Positions 18,220 to 27,919 of a DNA stretch of 54,738 nucleotides are shown here, in pieces (the stretch's first letter is position 1; every line of letters begins with the position of its first letter). Position numbers and translations under genes: made by a program. This stretch comes from an uncultured Frankineae bacterium (GTDB taxonomy: Bacteria > Actinomycetota > Actinomycetes > Mycobacteriales > SCTD01). The stretch is taken from assembly GCA_902805775.1 (NCBI GenBank), contig CADCUB010000009.1:1-54738 (forward strand). The letters are read 5' to 3'. The notes below the pieces were generated by a model. That model was not told the DNA's origin and did no database searches. It saw only the letters and a list, made by a program, of their open reading frames with translations.

Positions 18220-19020
18220 GTGCGGCCAGGGCGCCGCGTGACGCCGCCGGTCGTCGTCGTCACCGGAGCCGCGCAGGGCATCGGTGCTGCCGTCGCCCGT
18301 CGCTTCGCCGCCGAGGGTCACGCCGTCGTGTGCGTGGACCGCAACGCCGCGGTGGCGGCGCTGGCCGACGAGCTCGGTGGCCGGGCGGTCGTGTGCGACG
18401 TGCGCGACGAGCAGGCTGCCCGCTCCCTCGCCTCGTCGTTGGACCGCTGCGACGCGCTGGTCAACAACGCTGCGGTGTGGCACCTGTCGCCGCTGCTGGA
18501 CACGTCCGTGGACGAGGCCGTCGAGGTGCTGACGGTCAACGTCGTCGCACCGCTGGTGTGGATGCGGGCCCTGGTCCCCGTCATGGTGCGCACGGGCGGG
18601 GGGAGCGTGGTGAACCTCAGCTCGGTCACCAGCGCCTACACCGCCACCGGCACGGGGCTGTACCCGATGTCCAAGGCCGCGGTCGAGAGCCTGACCCGCG
18701 CGGCGGCGCTGGAGCTCGCCCGGGACGCGGTCAGGGTCAACTGCGTCGCGCCCGGGATGGTCGTCACCGAGGGCACGCAGGCGGCCTACGGCACCGACGA
18801 CGAGCAGCGACGTGCCCGCGGCCAGGTCATCCCGCTGGGCCGGATGGGCGAGCCGCGCGACATCGCCGAGGTGGTGGCGTTCCTGTGCTCCCCCGCGGCC
18901 GGGTACATGACCGGGCAGGTGCTCTGGGTCGACGGCGGCTTCACGATCGGCGGGAACGAGTACTTCCGGATCGCCAGGTCACGCTCGGGCGGACATCCGA
19001 CCTCCCCGCTGCCGGACTGA
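18220..19020 (+). CDS. SDR family oxidoreductase
   Basis: VTGAAQGIGAAVARRFA, VNNAA, YPMSKAAVESL, VDGGFTIGG. Confidence 0.93.
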   Translation: MRPGRRVTPPVVVVTGAAQGIGAAVARRFAAEGHAVVCVDRNAAVAALADELGGRAVVCDVRDEQAARSLASSLDRCDALVNNAAVWHLSPLLDTSVDEAVEVLTVNVVAPLVWMRALVPVMVRTGGGSVVNLSSVTSAYTATGTGLYPMSKAAVESLTRAAALELARDAVRVNCVAPGMVVTEGTQAAYGTDDEQRRARGQVIPLGRMGEPRDIAEVVAFLCSPAAGYMTGQVLWVDGGFTIGGNEYFRIARSRSGGHPTSPLPD

Positions 19021-19207
19021 GGCGTGCCGGAGGCGGTTGACGCCGCACGAGGACCCCGGCCAGACTCCGCTCCAGTCCCTGCCCGGAGCAGGGGTCCAGG
19101 CGTCGACGCGGCCCTGGGGGCCGGCGTCGCGACGGTGCCGGCCCCCCGGCCGGACCGTCCGGCGCGCTGGTCGCCGCCACCTGTCGATCGCCACCTGGGA
19201 GAGAGCC

Positions 19208-20257
19208 GTGCGCGCACTGCAGCTCGTCGCGTGGAAGAGCGACGCCGAGTACGTCGACGTCGACATGCCCGAGGCCGGACCCGGCGAGCTGGTGGTCACG
19301 GTCGGGGGCGCCGGCCTGTGCCACTCCGACCTGCACCTCATGCACGACTTCGAGGACGGCATGCTGCCCTGGCGGACGCCGTTCACCCTCGGCCACGAGA
19401 ACGCCGGGTGGGTCCACTCCGTCGGGGCCGGGGTCCGCCTCGAGCCGGGGCAGCCCGTCGCCGTCTACGGCGCCTGGGGCTGCGGGTCGTGCTCGCGCTG
19501 CGGACAGGGCTTCGAGACCTACTGCGAGCGACCCGACCGGGCTCCGGTGGTGGCCGGCGGCGGTGGGCTCGGCCTCGACGGCGGCCTCGCCCGCTACCTC
19601 AAGGTCCCCGCCGAGCGCCTCGTCGTCCCGCTCCCCGACGGCCTGGACCCGCTGGCCGCCGCGCCGCTGACCGACGCCGGGCTCACGCCGTACCACGCCG
19701 TCAAGCGCTCGTGGCCGAAGCTGGTCCCCGGCAGCACCGCCGTGGTGATCGGCGTCGGCGGGCTCGGGCACCTCGCCGTGCAGATCCTCAAGGCCACCAC
19801 GGCGGCCCGGGTGGTCGCCGTCGACCCCAAGCCCGACGCCCTGCAGCTCGCCACCGCCTCCGGTGCCGACCTGGCCGTGCCCTCGGGTGCCGGCGCCGCC
19901 GAGGCGGTCAGGGACGCGACCGGCGGTCGTGGCGCCGAGCTCGTCCTCGACTTCGTCGGCGTCGCGGACACCATGGCCCTGGGCGCCGCGGTGGTGCGTG
20001 TGCTCGGCGACCTCACGATCGTCGGGATCGGGGGCGGGCAGCTGCCGTGGAGCTTCTTCGCGACGCCCTACGAGGTGTCGCTGCAGACGACCTACTGGGG
20101 CTCCCGCTTCGAGCTCGTCGAGGTGCTCGACCTGGCGGCCCGGGGCCTGCTGACCCCCGAGGTCACCGTGTTCGACCTCGACGCGGCGGCCGAGGCCTAC
20201 GCGCAGCTCGCGGCGGGGAAGATCCGTGGCCGCGCCGTCGTGGCGCCCGGGACCTGA
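19208..20257 (+). CDS. Zn-dependent alcohol dehydrogenase (MDR family)
   Basis: GLCHSDLHLM, GHENAGWV, GCGSCSRCGQGFETYC, IGVGGLGHLAVQI; GTG start 19208. Confidence 0.93.
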   Translation: MRALQLVAWKSDAEYVDVDMPEAGPGELVVTVGGAGLCHSDLHLMHDFEDGMLPWRTPFTLGHENAGWVHSVGAGVRLEPGQPVAVYGAWGCGSCSRCGQGFETYCERPDRAPVVAGGGGLGLDGGLARYLKVPAERLVVPLPDGLDPLAAAPLTDAGLTPYHAVKRSWPKLVPGSTAVVIGVGGLGHLAVQILKATTAARVVAVDPKPDALQLATASGADLAVPSGAGAAEAVRDATGGRGAELVLDFVGVADTMALGAAVVRVLGDLTIVGIGGGQLPWSFFATPYEVSLQTTYWGSRFELVEVLDLAARGLLTPEVTVFDLDAAAEAYAQLAAGKIRGRAVVAPGT

Positions 20258-20344
20258 CAGCCGGGACCTGACACCCGGGACCTGCGCCTGCCCGGACCTG
20301 CGCCTGCCCGGACCTGCGCCTGCCCGGACCTGCCACTGCCCGGC
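20247..20344 (+). repeat. GACCTG-based tandem repeat; three perfect 16-bp units CCTGCGCCTGCCCGGA plus degenerate copies
   Basis: Perfect units at 20281, 20297 and 20313; degenerate unit at 20329; 14-bp-period variants upstream. Confidence 0.9.
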
Positions 20345-20485
20345 GCCGCGCTCTAGGGTGTGCCCCTCGGTCCCCGACGTCCGTGGAGGTGCCGTGATCT
20401 CCGTCCCGACCCGTGGCGGTCCGCCCTCCGACGCCGGCCCCGTCGGCAGCCCGGCGGTGCCGCAGGCCTCACCGGTGCTCGCCGG

Positions 20486-21940
20486 ATGACGCGCAGCCGC
20501 ACCGCGCTGTACGTCGGTGGCCGCTGGACGCCGGCGTCCGGGAGCGGTGTCGTGGAGGTGCACGAGGCGGCGACCGAGCAGGTGCTGGCCACGGTGCCGG
20601 CGGGGGAGCCGGCCGACGTGCAGGCGGCCGTCGCTGCCGCGCGCAGCGCGTTCGACGGGTGGGCCGCCACGGACCCGTACGAGCGGGCGGACGTCGTGCG
20701 CCGGATCGCCGAGGGGCTCGAGGCGCGGGCCGACGAGCTGGCCGAGACGATGGCCCGGGAGGTCGGCACGCCGCTCGCGACCTCCCACCGGGTGCAGGTC
20801 GGGCTCGGCGTCTCGGCCTTCCGGTCGACGGCCGACGCCCTCGACAGGCTGGCGCTCGAGGAGCGGATCGGCACCTCGCTGGTCCTGCGCGTGCCCGCCG
20901 GTGTGGTGGCCGCCATCACGCCGTGGAACTACCCGCTGTACCAGCTCGCCGCGAAGGTGGCCCCGGCGCTGGTCGCCGGCTGCACGGTGGTCGTCAAGCC
21001 GAGCAGCGTCGCGCCGCTCGCGGCCTTCGCCCTGGCGGACGTCGCGCACGAGCTCGGCCTGCCGCCCGGCGTCCTCAACATCGTCACGGGGAGCGGCACG
21101 ACGGCGGGCGAGGTGCTGGTCTCCCACCCCGAGGTCGACCTCATCTCCCTCACCGGCTCGACCGCGGCCGGCGCGCGCATCGCGGAGCTGGCTGCGCGCA
21201 ACATCACCCGCGTGACGCTGGAGCTCGGCGGCAAGTCGGCCTTCGTCGTGTGCCCCGACGCCGACCTCGAGGCCGCGCTGGACGCCGCGGTCCGCACCTG
21301 CTTCGTCAACAACGGCCAGACCTGCTCGGCGACCACCCGGCTCGTCGTCCCGCGCGACCGGCTCGACGAGGTGGAGGAGCGCCTGGCCGCCGTCGTCGGG
21401 GAGCAGGTCGTGGGCGACCCCCTGGACCCGGCCACGCAGATCGGCCCCGTGGCGTCGGCCGCGCAGTACCGCACCGTGCAGGGCTACCTCGACCGGGCGC
21501 ACGAGGAGGGGACGGTCGTCACCGGAGGGCCGGGGCGCGCTCAGGGGCACGACCGGGGGTGGTTCGCCCGGCCCACGGTCGTCAGCCGGCTGTCGAACTC
21601 CGCCACGATCGCCCGGGAGGAGATCTTCGGTCCGGTGCTCGCGGTCGTGCCGGTGAGCGGTGTCGACGAGGCGGTGCAGGTCGCCAACGACTCCGACTAC
21701 GGCCTGTCCGGTGCGGTCTGGGCCGGCGACGTCGGCAGCGCCGTGGCCGTCGCCCGCCGGCTGCGCACCGGGCAGGTGTCCGTCAACGGCGGGCGCTTCA
21801 ACGTCCAGGCCCCCTTCGGCGGGTTCAAGAGGTCCGGGGTGGGCCGCGAGCTCGGCCACCACGGGCTCGCGGAGTACTTCGAGCTCGTCTCGCTGCAGCT
21901 GCCGGCCGAGCCGGCGGAGCCGGTGATGACCGCGCCCTGA
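20486..21940 (+). CDS. Aldehyde dehydrogenase family protein
   Basis: TPWNYPLYQLAAKVAPALVAGCTVVVKPS, LTGSTAAG, LELGGKSAFVV, NNGQTCSA. Confidence 0.95.
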   Translation: MTRSRTALYVGGRWTPASGSGVVEVHEAATEQVLATVPAGEPADVQAAVAAARSAFDGWAATDPYERADVVRRIAEGLEARADELAETMAREVGTPLATSHRVQVGLGVSAFRSTADALDRLALEERIGTSLVLRVPAGVVAAITPWNYPLYQLAAKVAPALVAGCTVVVKPSSVAPLAAFALADVAHELGLPPGVLNIVTGSGTTAGEVLVSHPEVDLISLTGSTAAGARIAELAARNITRVTLELGGKSAFVVCPDADLEAALDAAVRTCFVNNGQTCSATTRLVVPRDRLDEVEERLAAVVGEQVVGDPLDPATQIGPVASAAQYRTVQGYLDRAHEEGTVVTGGPGRAQGHDRGWFARPTVVSRLSNSATIAREEIFGPVLAVVPVSGVDEAVQVANDSDYGLSGAVWAGDVGSAVAVARRLRTGQVSVNGGRFNVQAPFGGFKRSGVGRELGHHGLAEYFELVSLQLPAEPAEPVMTAP

Positions 21941-21984
21941 GACCGCGCCCCGACCACCTGGGCGGGGCGACGCGGCACCTGCGC

Positions 21985-22013
21985 CGTCCCGGGGCGAGCG
22001 GCCCCCCGGGACG
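21985..22013. terminator. Terminator-like hairpin between convergent genes
   Basis: CGTCCCGGGG-n9-CCCCGGGACG perfect 10-bp stem. Confidence 0.6.
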
Positions 22014-22024
22014 CGGGTGCCCGG

Positions 22025-22633
22025 TCAGCCGGCGAGCTGGCGCATGCCGGCCAGGCGCTGCGCGACGACCTCCGTCTCGGACAGGAACAGCTCGCGGCCC
22101 AGGCCGCGCACCGACTCGTCGACGGTGAGCCAGGACGCTGCCGCCACCTCGACGAGGGACAGCAGGCCGGTGGCCACCACGGCGCTCGCCGCAGCCCCGA
22201 GGGACGGCGCCTCGGCGCGGGCGATCCGGGTCAGCACGCCGAGCATCTCGGCGCGGACCTGCGCGCGTCGGGTCTCGACCGCGAGGTTGACACCGGTCGA
22301 GGTGACGAACCAGACCGTCGCCCGGTCGGTGTGCCCGTCGAGCCAGCGCAGGAGGTGGGCAGGGATCGTGGCCAGCCGGGCGTCGGGCTCGCGCTCCAGT
22401 CGCCCCAGCTCCTGGCGCAGGGCGTCGCTGAACTCCTGCAGCCCGTCGAGCAGGATGTCGTCCTTCGAGGCGTAGTGGTAGTAGACGGCGGCGGAGGTCA
22501 TCCCGGCGGCGTCCGCGATCTCCGCTACCGTGACGGTCTCAGCACGGCGGGTGGCGAACAGCCGCATCGCGGCGTCCACGACGGCCGCGCGGCGCGACGG
22601 CCGGTGAGCGGGGCGCTTGCCGGCGGGCGACAC
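22025..22633 (-). CDS. TetR/AcrR family regulator
   Basis: VTVAEIADAAGMTSAAVYYHYASKDDILLDGLQEF. Confidence 0.9.
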   Translation of the reverse strand: MSPAGKRPAHRPSRRAAVVDAAMRLFATRRAETVTVAEIADAAGMTSAAVYYHYASKDDILLDGLQEFSDALRQELGRLEREPDARLATIPAHLLRWLDGHTDRATVWFVTSTGVNLAVETRRAQVRAEMLGVLTRIARAEAPSLGAAASAVVATGLLSLVEVAAASWLTVDESVRGLGRELFLSETEVVAQRLAGMRQLAG

Positions 22634-22696
22634 GGCGCCATGCTAGGGCTGCGGCCGTCACCGTCGCAGCCGCCGGCGGTCCGGGCCGACGGCGTC

Positions 22697-22756
22697 CGGG
22701 CAGGACGTGAACGGGCAGGACGTGAACGGGCAGGACGTGAACGGGCAGGACGTGGA
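22697..22756 (+). repeat. Four tandem 15-bp units CGGGCAGGACGTGAA
   Basis: Units at 22697, 22712, 22727 and 22742 (last with one change). Confidence 0.95.
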
Positions 22757-22771
22757 CGGGGGAGGGCGGAC

Positions 22772-23410
22772 GTGGCACAGCCGCTCGAGGCCGCGTCGCC
22801 CCGGCCGCCCGCGCACCGGCCGTCCCGCCGGCAGGAGATCGTCGAGGCGGCGGTGCGCGTCTTCGCCCGCAACGGCGCCGAGACCAGCATCCCCGACGTC
22901 GCGGAGGAGGCAGGCGTCGTCCCGACCGCTGTCTACTACCACTTCGCCGGCAAGGACGCCCTGTTCGAGGTGGTGCTCGGCCAGGTCATCGCCGACGTCG
23001 ACGCGGTCGTCGACGCCGCCCGCGACGCCAGTGCAGGCAGCGACGAGGCCGCGCGGCTGGTCGCCGTCATCCGGGCGGTCTGGGACTGGAACGACGCTCA
23101 TCCCGACCAGGCCCGCGTGCTCTACAGCCACCTCGGCGGCGCGACACCGCACGCTCGCGAGCTGCGCCGGCAGTTCGAGGAGAAGCACGTCGAGCGGGCG
23201 TACGAGTACCAGCGGGCGTCCGGCCAGCGCCGCCACGCCACCGACACCGCTCAGCACGCCGCTGCCCGCCTGTCGGTGCGGACGCTGATCCACCTGCTCA
23301 CCGCGGTCCACCCGCTGCGCTTCGACGGGGGGCCGCTGAGCAGGCGCTCGGCACGGGGCCTGCGGACGGCGCTGGAGGAGGTCGCGGTGAGGCTCACGAT
23401 CTCCGACTGA
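22772..23410 (+). CDS. TetR/AcrR family regulator
   Basis: RQEIVEAAVRVFARNGAETSIPDVAEEAGVVPTAVYYHFAGKDALF; GTG start 22772 with a GGAGGG Shine-Dalgarno. Confidence 0.88.
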   Translation: MAQPLEAASPRPPAHRPSRRQEIVEAAVRVFARNGAETSIPDVAEEAGVVPTAVYYHFAGKDALFEVVLGQVIADVDAVVDAARDASAGSDEAARLVAVIRAVWDWNDAHPDQARVLYSHLGGATPHARELRRQFEEKHVERAYEYQRASGQRRHATDTAQHAAARLSVRTLIHLLTAVHPLRFDGGPLSRRSARGLRTALEEVAVRLTISD

Positions 23411-23426
23411 GCCGGACGTGCGACTG

Positions 23427-23455
23427 CCGCGGGCCGCGAGGGGTGCGGCCCGCGG
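23427..23455. terminator. Strong hairpin between convergent TetR and SDR genes
   Basis: CCGCGGGCCGC-gaggggt-GCGGCCCGCGG perfect 11-bp stem, 7-nt loop. Confidence 0.7.
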
Positions 23456-23467
23456 GGACCGGGCGGC

Positions 23468-24244
23468 CTAGTAGGCCGCCGTGCCACCGTCGATGGACAG
23501 CAGGGCACCGGTGATGCCGGCGCCGACCGGGCGGGCGAGGAGCAGCGCCATGGCGGCGACCTCGTCGACCGTGTTCGGGCGCTTGATCGCCGACTCCTGC
23601 GCGAACATGTCGATCATCGCCTCGAAGCTCATCCCCATCGCCTCGGCGGTCGCCGGGCCGTTGTCCTTGATGATGTCGGTGATGATCAGGCCGGGGCACA
23701 GCGCGTTGACCGTGATGCCCTCGGTCCCCACCTCCTTGGCCACCGCCTTGGTGAAGCCGTTGATGGCGTGCTTCGCCGTGACGTAGGACGTGAGGATCGG
23801 CTTGCCGTGCTTGCCCTCGACGGACGAGATGTTGATGATGCGGCCCGACTTCTGCGGCAGCATGTAGGCGAGCGCACGCCGCGTCGCCCAGAACGTCGAG
23901 TAGACGTTCCACCGCATCGTGTCGTCCCACGACGCGTCGCTCAGGACCGCCAGCGGCTGCAGGTCGCCTGCCCCTCCTGCGTTGTTGACCAGGATGTCGA
24001 CCGTGCCGAAGTGCTCGGCCGTGAAGTCGATCAGGCTCTCGACGTCGGCCTGCTGCTTCACGTCGCCGGCCCGGAAGACGGCGCGCTCCCCGGCGCCGAG
24101 CTCGGCCAGCACCTTGTCGCCCTTCTCCTGCGAGCGGCCGTTGAGGACGACCTTCGCGCCGTCGCCGAGCAGCGCGGCGGCGATGGCGCGGCCGATGCCC
24201 GCCGTGCTCCCCGTGACGACCGCGACCTTGCCGTCGAGCTCCAT
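23468..24244 (-). CDS. SDR family oxidoreductase
   Basis: MELDGKVAVVTGSTAGIGRAIA, NNAGG, SYVTAKHAINGFTKAVAKE; start ATG at 24244. Confidence 0.93.
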   Translation of the reverse strand: MELDGKVAVVTGSTAGIGRAIAAALLGDGAKVVLNGRSQEKGDKVLAELGAGERAVFRAGDVKQQADVESLIDFTAEHFGTVDILVNNAGGAGDLQPLAVLSDASWDDTMRWNVYSTFWATRRALAYMLPQKSGRIINISSVEGKHGKPILTSYVTAKHAINGFTKAVAKEVGTEGITVNALCPGLIITDIIKDNGPATAEAMGMSFEAMIDMFAQESAIKRPNTVDEVAAMALLLARPVGAGITGALLSIDGGTAAY

Positions 24245-24280
24245 CTGACCTCCTCGGGCGCCGGTCCCGGCGCTCCTGTG

Positions 24281-24301
24281 GTTACTTGGTCCGCCGTACA
24301 G
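24281..24301. promoter_or_regulatory. GTTAC-N11-TACAG element
   Basis: GTTACTTGGTCCGCCGTACAG in the SDR/MDR divergent intergenic region; recurs at 16392, 29756 and 43310. Confidence 0.4.
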
Positions 24302-24430
24302 ACGGCGGGCAGGAGTGTGACACGTGCCACCTCGTCCGGAGAAGGCCCGGCGCGACGCCCGTTCCGGGGTGGACCCGCGCCGCGGTCGCCCGCCGCTCGG
24401 TCGAGCAGAACTCGAAGGGGAGGGCGTCGG

Positions 24431-25477
24431 ATGGCGGTCACCGGGAGCGGTCCGCGCACGACGCGGGTCGTCGTGCTCGCGCAGCGACCGTCGACGGCGG
24501 GGCCGGAGCCCGCGCACTTCGCCGTCGAGGAGCGGCCCCTGCCCGCACTGAGCCCGGGCCAGCTGCTGGTGCGCAACGCCTTCATGAGCGTCGACCCCTC
24601 GATGCGGGGGCGGCTGGAGGAGACCGAGAAGCACTACACCACCAACTTCCGGGTCGGCGAGCCGCTCGACGGCTCGGCGGTGGGGCGCGTCGTGCGCAGC
24701 GCCTGCCCCGACGTCGCGGAAGGAGCCGTCGTGCGCCACCGCCTGGGCTGGCGGGAGCACGCGGTGGTCGACGCCGCCGCGGCCACCGTCGTCGACGACA
24801 CGCTGGCCCCGATGTCGCAGTGGCTGGGGGTGCTCGGTCAGACCGGCTTCACGGCGTACGTCGGACTGGTGCGGGCGGGCGAGCTGCGCCCGGGCGACCG
24901 GGTGCTCGTCTCGGCGGCCGCCGGAGCCGTGGGGTCGGCCGCGGGCCAGCTCGCGCGGCTGCTCGGTGCGGGCCGGGTCGTGGGCAGCGCGGGTGGTGCG
25001 GTCAAGGCGGCCCTGCTGACCGACGAGCTCGGCTACGACGCCGGGATCGACCACCGCGCGGAGCCGCTGGCCCAGGGACTGGCCCGCACCGCGCCCGAGG
25101 GCATCGACCTCTACTTCGACAACGTCGGAGGGGACCACCTGGTCGCCGCCCTCGGCGCCCTGCGGCTCCAGGGGCGGGTGGCGCTGTGCGGGATGATCTC
25201 GCAGTTCGACTCCGCGGGCCCGCGCCCGAGCGTCGACCACCTGATCCAGGCCGTGCTCAAGCGGATCACCCTGCGCGGCTTCATCGTGCGGGACCACGAG
25301 GACCTGCGCCCCGAGTTCGAGCAGCGGGTCGGGGACTGGCTGCGCAGCGGCGAGCTGGTCAGCCGGTCGACGGTCGTCGACGGGATCGACCACGCCGTCG
25401 CGGCCTTCCTCGGCATGCTGCGGGGCGACAACGTCGGCAAGATGCTCGTGCGCCTGGACGAGTCCGTCGAGCACTGA
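24431..25477 (+). CDS. NADP-dependent oxidoreductase (MDR, prostaglandin/curcumin reductase-like)
   Basis: NAFMSVDPSMRGRL, LGQTGFTAYVGL, AAAGAVGSAAGQLARLLGAGRVVGSAGG, YFDNVGGDHL. Confidence 0.92.
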   Translation: MAVTGSGPRTTRVVVLAQRPSTAGPEPAHFAVEERPLPALSPGQLLVRNAFMSVDPSMRGRLEETEKHYTTNFRVGEPLDGSAVGRVVRSACPDVAEGAVVRHRLGWREHAVVDAAAATVVDDTLAPMSQWLGVLGQTGFTAYVGLVRAGELRPGDRVLVSAAAGAVGSAAGQLARLLGAGRVVGSAGGAVKAALLTDELGYDAGIDHRAEPLAQGLARTAPEGIDLYFDNVGGDHLVAALGALRLQGRVALCGMISQFDSAGPRPSVDHLIQAVLKRITLRGFIVRDHEDLRPEFEQRVGDWLRSGELVSRSTVVDGIDHAVAAFLGMLRGDNVGKMLVRLDESVEH

Positions 25478-25509
25478 CCGTCCAGCCCGACCACCCGAGA
25501 GGACACCGC

Positions 25510-26271
25510 ATGGACCTGCAGCTGCGCGGCAAGCGCGCCCTGGTGACCGGGGCCAGCCGCGGCATCGGCCGCGCCATCGCCGAGACCCTCGCCGAGGAGG
25601 GCTGTGCCCTGGCGCTGTGCGCGCGGGGCGCCGCGGACCTCGAGACGGCCGCGTCGCAGCTGCGCGCACGGGGCGCCCGGGTGCACGCCGAGCCGGTCGA
25701 CGTGACGGACCACGCGGCGCTGGCAGCCTTCGTCGACCGCTCCGCAGCCGAGCTCGGCGGGCTCGACGTCGTCGTCTCCAACGTCTCGGCCGGCGCCGCC
25801 AAGGACGCCGACCAGTGGCAGCGCGGGCTGGACGCCGACGTCCTGGGACTCGTCCGGCTGACGGAGGCGGCGGTGCCGCACCTCGAACGGTCGCGCGGGT
25901 CGATCGTGTCGATCGGCACGACCAACGCGGTCGACAACGCCTGGCCGTCGGCGCCGAACGCCTACTCCTCGCTCAAGGCCGCGGTCGTCCACTACGCCTC
26001 GGCGCAGGCGCACGCGCTCGGGCCCCGGGGCATCCGGGTCAACACGGTCTCTCCCGGACCGGTCTTCTTCGAGGGCGGTGCCTGGGCGACGATCAAGGAG
26101 CACCGCCGGGAGGCCTACGACGACATGATCGCCAGGTCGCCGGTCGGCAGGATCGGCACGCCGCAGGACGTCGCTGCGGCGGTGGCCTTCCTGGCCAGTC
26201 CGCTCTCGGGCTACACCAACGGGGCCCACCTGGTCGTCGACGGGGGCATCACGTCGCGCGTGCAGCTCTGA
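25510..26271 (+). CDS. SDR family oxidoreductase
   Basis: MDLQLRGKRALVTGASRGIGRAIAETLAEEG, YSSLKAAVVHYA, NTVSPGPV. Confidence 0.93.
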   Translation: MDLQLRGKRALVTGASRGIGRAIAETLAEEGCALALCARGAADLETAASQLRARGARVHAEPVDVTDHAALAAFVDRSAAELGGLDVVVSNVSAGAAKDADQWQRGLDADVLGLVRLTEAAVPHLERSRGSIVSIGTTNAVDNAWPSAPNAYSSLKAAVVHYASAQAHALGPRGIRVNTVSPGPVFFEGGAWATIKEHRREAYDDMIARSPVGRIGTPQDVAAAVAFLASPLSGYTNGAHLVVDGGITSRVQL

Positions 26272-26307
26272 CCGGTGCCCCACGGCGTCCGGCCGGGCCC
26301 GTCCCGG

Positions 26308-27843
26308 CTACCCGCCGATCGTGCGGTCGCTGTCCCAGTAGGGCCGCCGGAGCGCGCGCTTGTCGAGCTTGCCCATGGCGTTGCGCGCCAGCCCGTCGAC
26401 CCACTCGACCGTGCGCGGGACCTTGTGGGCCGCCATCCGGCTGCGGGCCCAGGCGACCAGCTCGGCGGGCTCCGGCGGGTCGGCGGCCGGGACGACCAGG
26501 GCGTGCAGCGCCTCCCCGAGATCGGGGTGCGGCACCCCGATGACCGCGACCTCCCGGACCGCCGGGTGCTGCAGCAGCACCTGCTCGCTCTCGGCCGGGT
26601 AGAGGTTGACCCCGCCGGAGACGACGACGTCGGCCACCCGGTCGGTGATGAAGACGAACCCGTCCCGGGTCACGTAGCCCACGTCGCCGAGGGTGGCCAC
26701 CCCCGGCCGGACGTAGGCGCTGCGGGTCTTGTCCTCGTCGGCGTGGAAGCGGACCTCGCGTCCCGGCGGCGTCCGGAAGCCGAGGAGCCCGACCTGGCCG
26801 GGACCGAGCTCCTGCCCCGCGCCGTCCAGCACGACGGCCTCGAACGGCGGCACGGCCCGCCCGACCGAGCCGGGGTGGGCCAGCCACTCGTCGCTCGTGA
26901 TGCGGGTGACCGTCCCGATCTCGCTGCCGCCGTAGCTCTCCACCAGGACCGGCCCGAACCAGTCGATCATCGCGCGCTTCACGTCGGGCGGGCACGCCGC
27001 GCCGGTGTGCACGACCGAGACGAGGCTGCTCACGTCGTAGCGCCGCCGGACCGGCTCGGGCAGGGCCAGCAGGCGGCTGAAGTGGGTCGGGACCATCACC
27101 GTCGAGGTCACCCCGTGCCGGGCGATGCGGGCGAGCGCGCCTTGGGCGTCGAAGCGCCCGAGGACCACCACGGGCTGGCCCGACAGCAGGTGGCGCACCG
27201 CGGTCAGCGGACCGTTGTGCTGCAACGGCCCCGCGACGAGGTGCGGGCCGGCCGGGAACCCCGAGCGGGCGGCGAGCGCCCGGGCGTACTCCTGCGCTGT
27301 CCCGACGGTGGCCGGCAGCCAGCGGACCTCGGTGCCGCGGGCGCGGCCGGTGGTGCCGGAGGTGTAGACGAGCGGCGGGCGCGCCGGGCGCCCCGCGAGC
27401 TCGGGCAGGGGACCGCCCGAGGTGGCCCAGTCCGACCACGCGATCGCCCCCGGCGCACCCGTGCCGTGCACCACCACGGCGGCCAGCGCCGTCTCCTCCC
27501 CCGCCCGGAGGGCGGCGGACAGCCCGTACGGCCCGGTCACCACCGCGACGACGCCGGCGTCGCGGAACTGGTCGGCCATCTCGCGCGCGGTCAGCTCGCG
27601 GGACACCGCCACGGTGCCGACGCCGGTGAGGATCCCGGCGGCGTGCGCCAGGAGCGTGGCGACGGCGTTCTCGCCGACGACGGCGACCCGCTGGTCCGGA
27701 CCCGTCACCAGCTCCCGCAGGCGGGCGCCGACCCCCTCGACGGCCCGGGCGGTCCGACCCCAGGTCAGCGTCGTGACGTCGTCGACGAGCGCGACGTCGT
27801 CAGGCTGCCGGCTCGCCCGCTCGCCCAGGCCTGCGAGTGCCAC
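26308..27843 (-). CDS. AMP-binding acyl-CoA synthetase/ligase
   Basis: PLVYTSGTTGRARGTE, VESYGGSEIG, GDVGYVTRDGFVFITDRVADVVVSGGVNLYPAE, RNAMGKLDKRAL; GTG start 27843 inferred. Confidence 0.94.
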   Translation of the reverse strand: MALAGLGERASRQPDDVALVDDVTTLTWGRTARAVEGVGARLRELVTGPDQRVAVVGENAVATLLAHAAGILTGVGTVAVSRELTAREMADQFRDAGVVAVVTGPYGLSAALRAGEETALAAVVVHGTGAPGAIAWSDWATSGGPLPELAGRPARPPLVYTSGTTGRARGTEVRWLPATVGTAQEYARALAARSGFPAGPHLVAGPLQHNGPLTAVRHLLSGQPVVVLGRFDAQGALARIARHGVTSTVMVPTHFSRLLALPEPVRRRYDVSSLVSVVHTGAACPPDVKRAMIDWFGPVLVESYGGSEIGTVTRITSDEWLAHPGSVGRAVPPFEAVVLDGAGQELGPGQVGLLGFRTPPGREVRFHADEDKTRSAYVRPGVATLGDVGYVTRDGFVFITDRVADVVVSGGVNLYPAESEQVLLQHPAVREVAVIGVPHPDLGEALHALVVPAADPPEPAELVAWARSRMAAHKVPRTVEWVDGLARNAMGKLDKRALRRPYWDSDRTIGG

Positions 27844-27919
27844 GGAGCAGCTCCTCGGGCGTGACGGAGGTCTAGGGTTCGCCCGATCCTGCAGCACGGG
27901 TCAAGGAGGCAGCTGCGCC

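Noticed and set aside
20281-20344. Possible CRISPR-like array
   Set aside because: Units are contiguous 16-bp tandem copies with no spacers and no cas genes nearby; the same holds for the 15-bp arrays at 22697 and 46912.
22707-23288. 193-aa ORF starting in the 15-bp repeat (MNGQDVNGQDV...)
   Set aside because: Out of frame with the TetR gene that has a clear HTH and SD; composition is S/R/T/P-rich shadow sequence.
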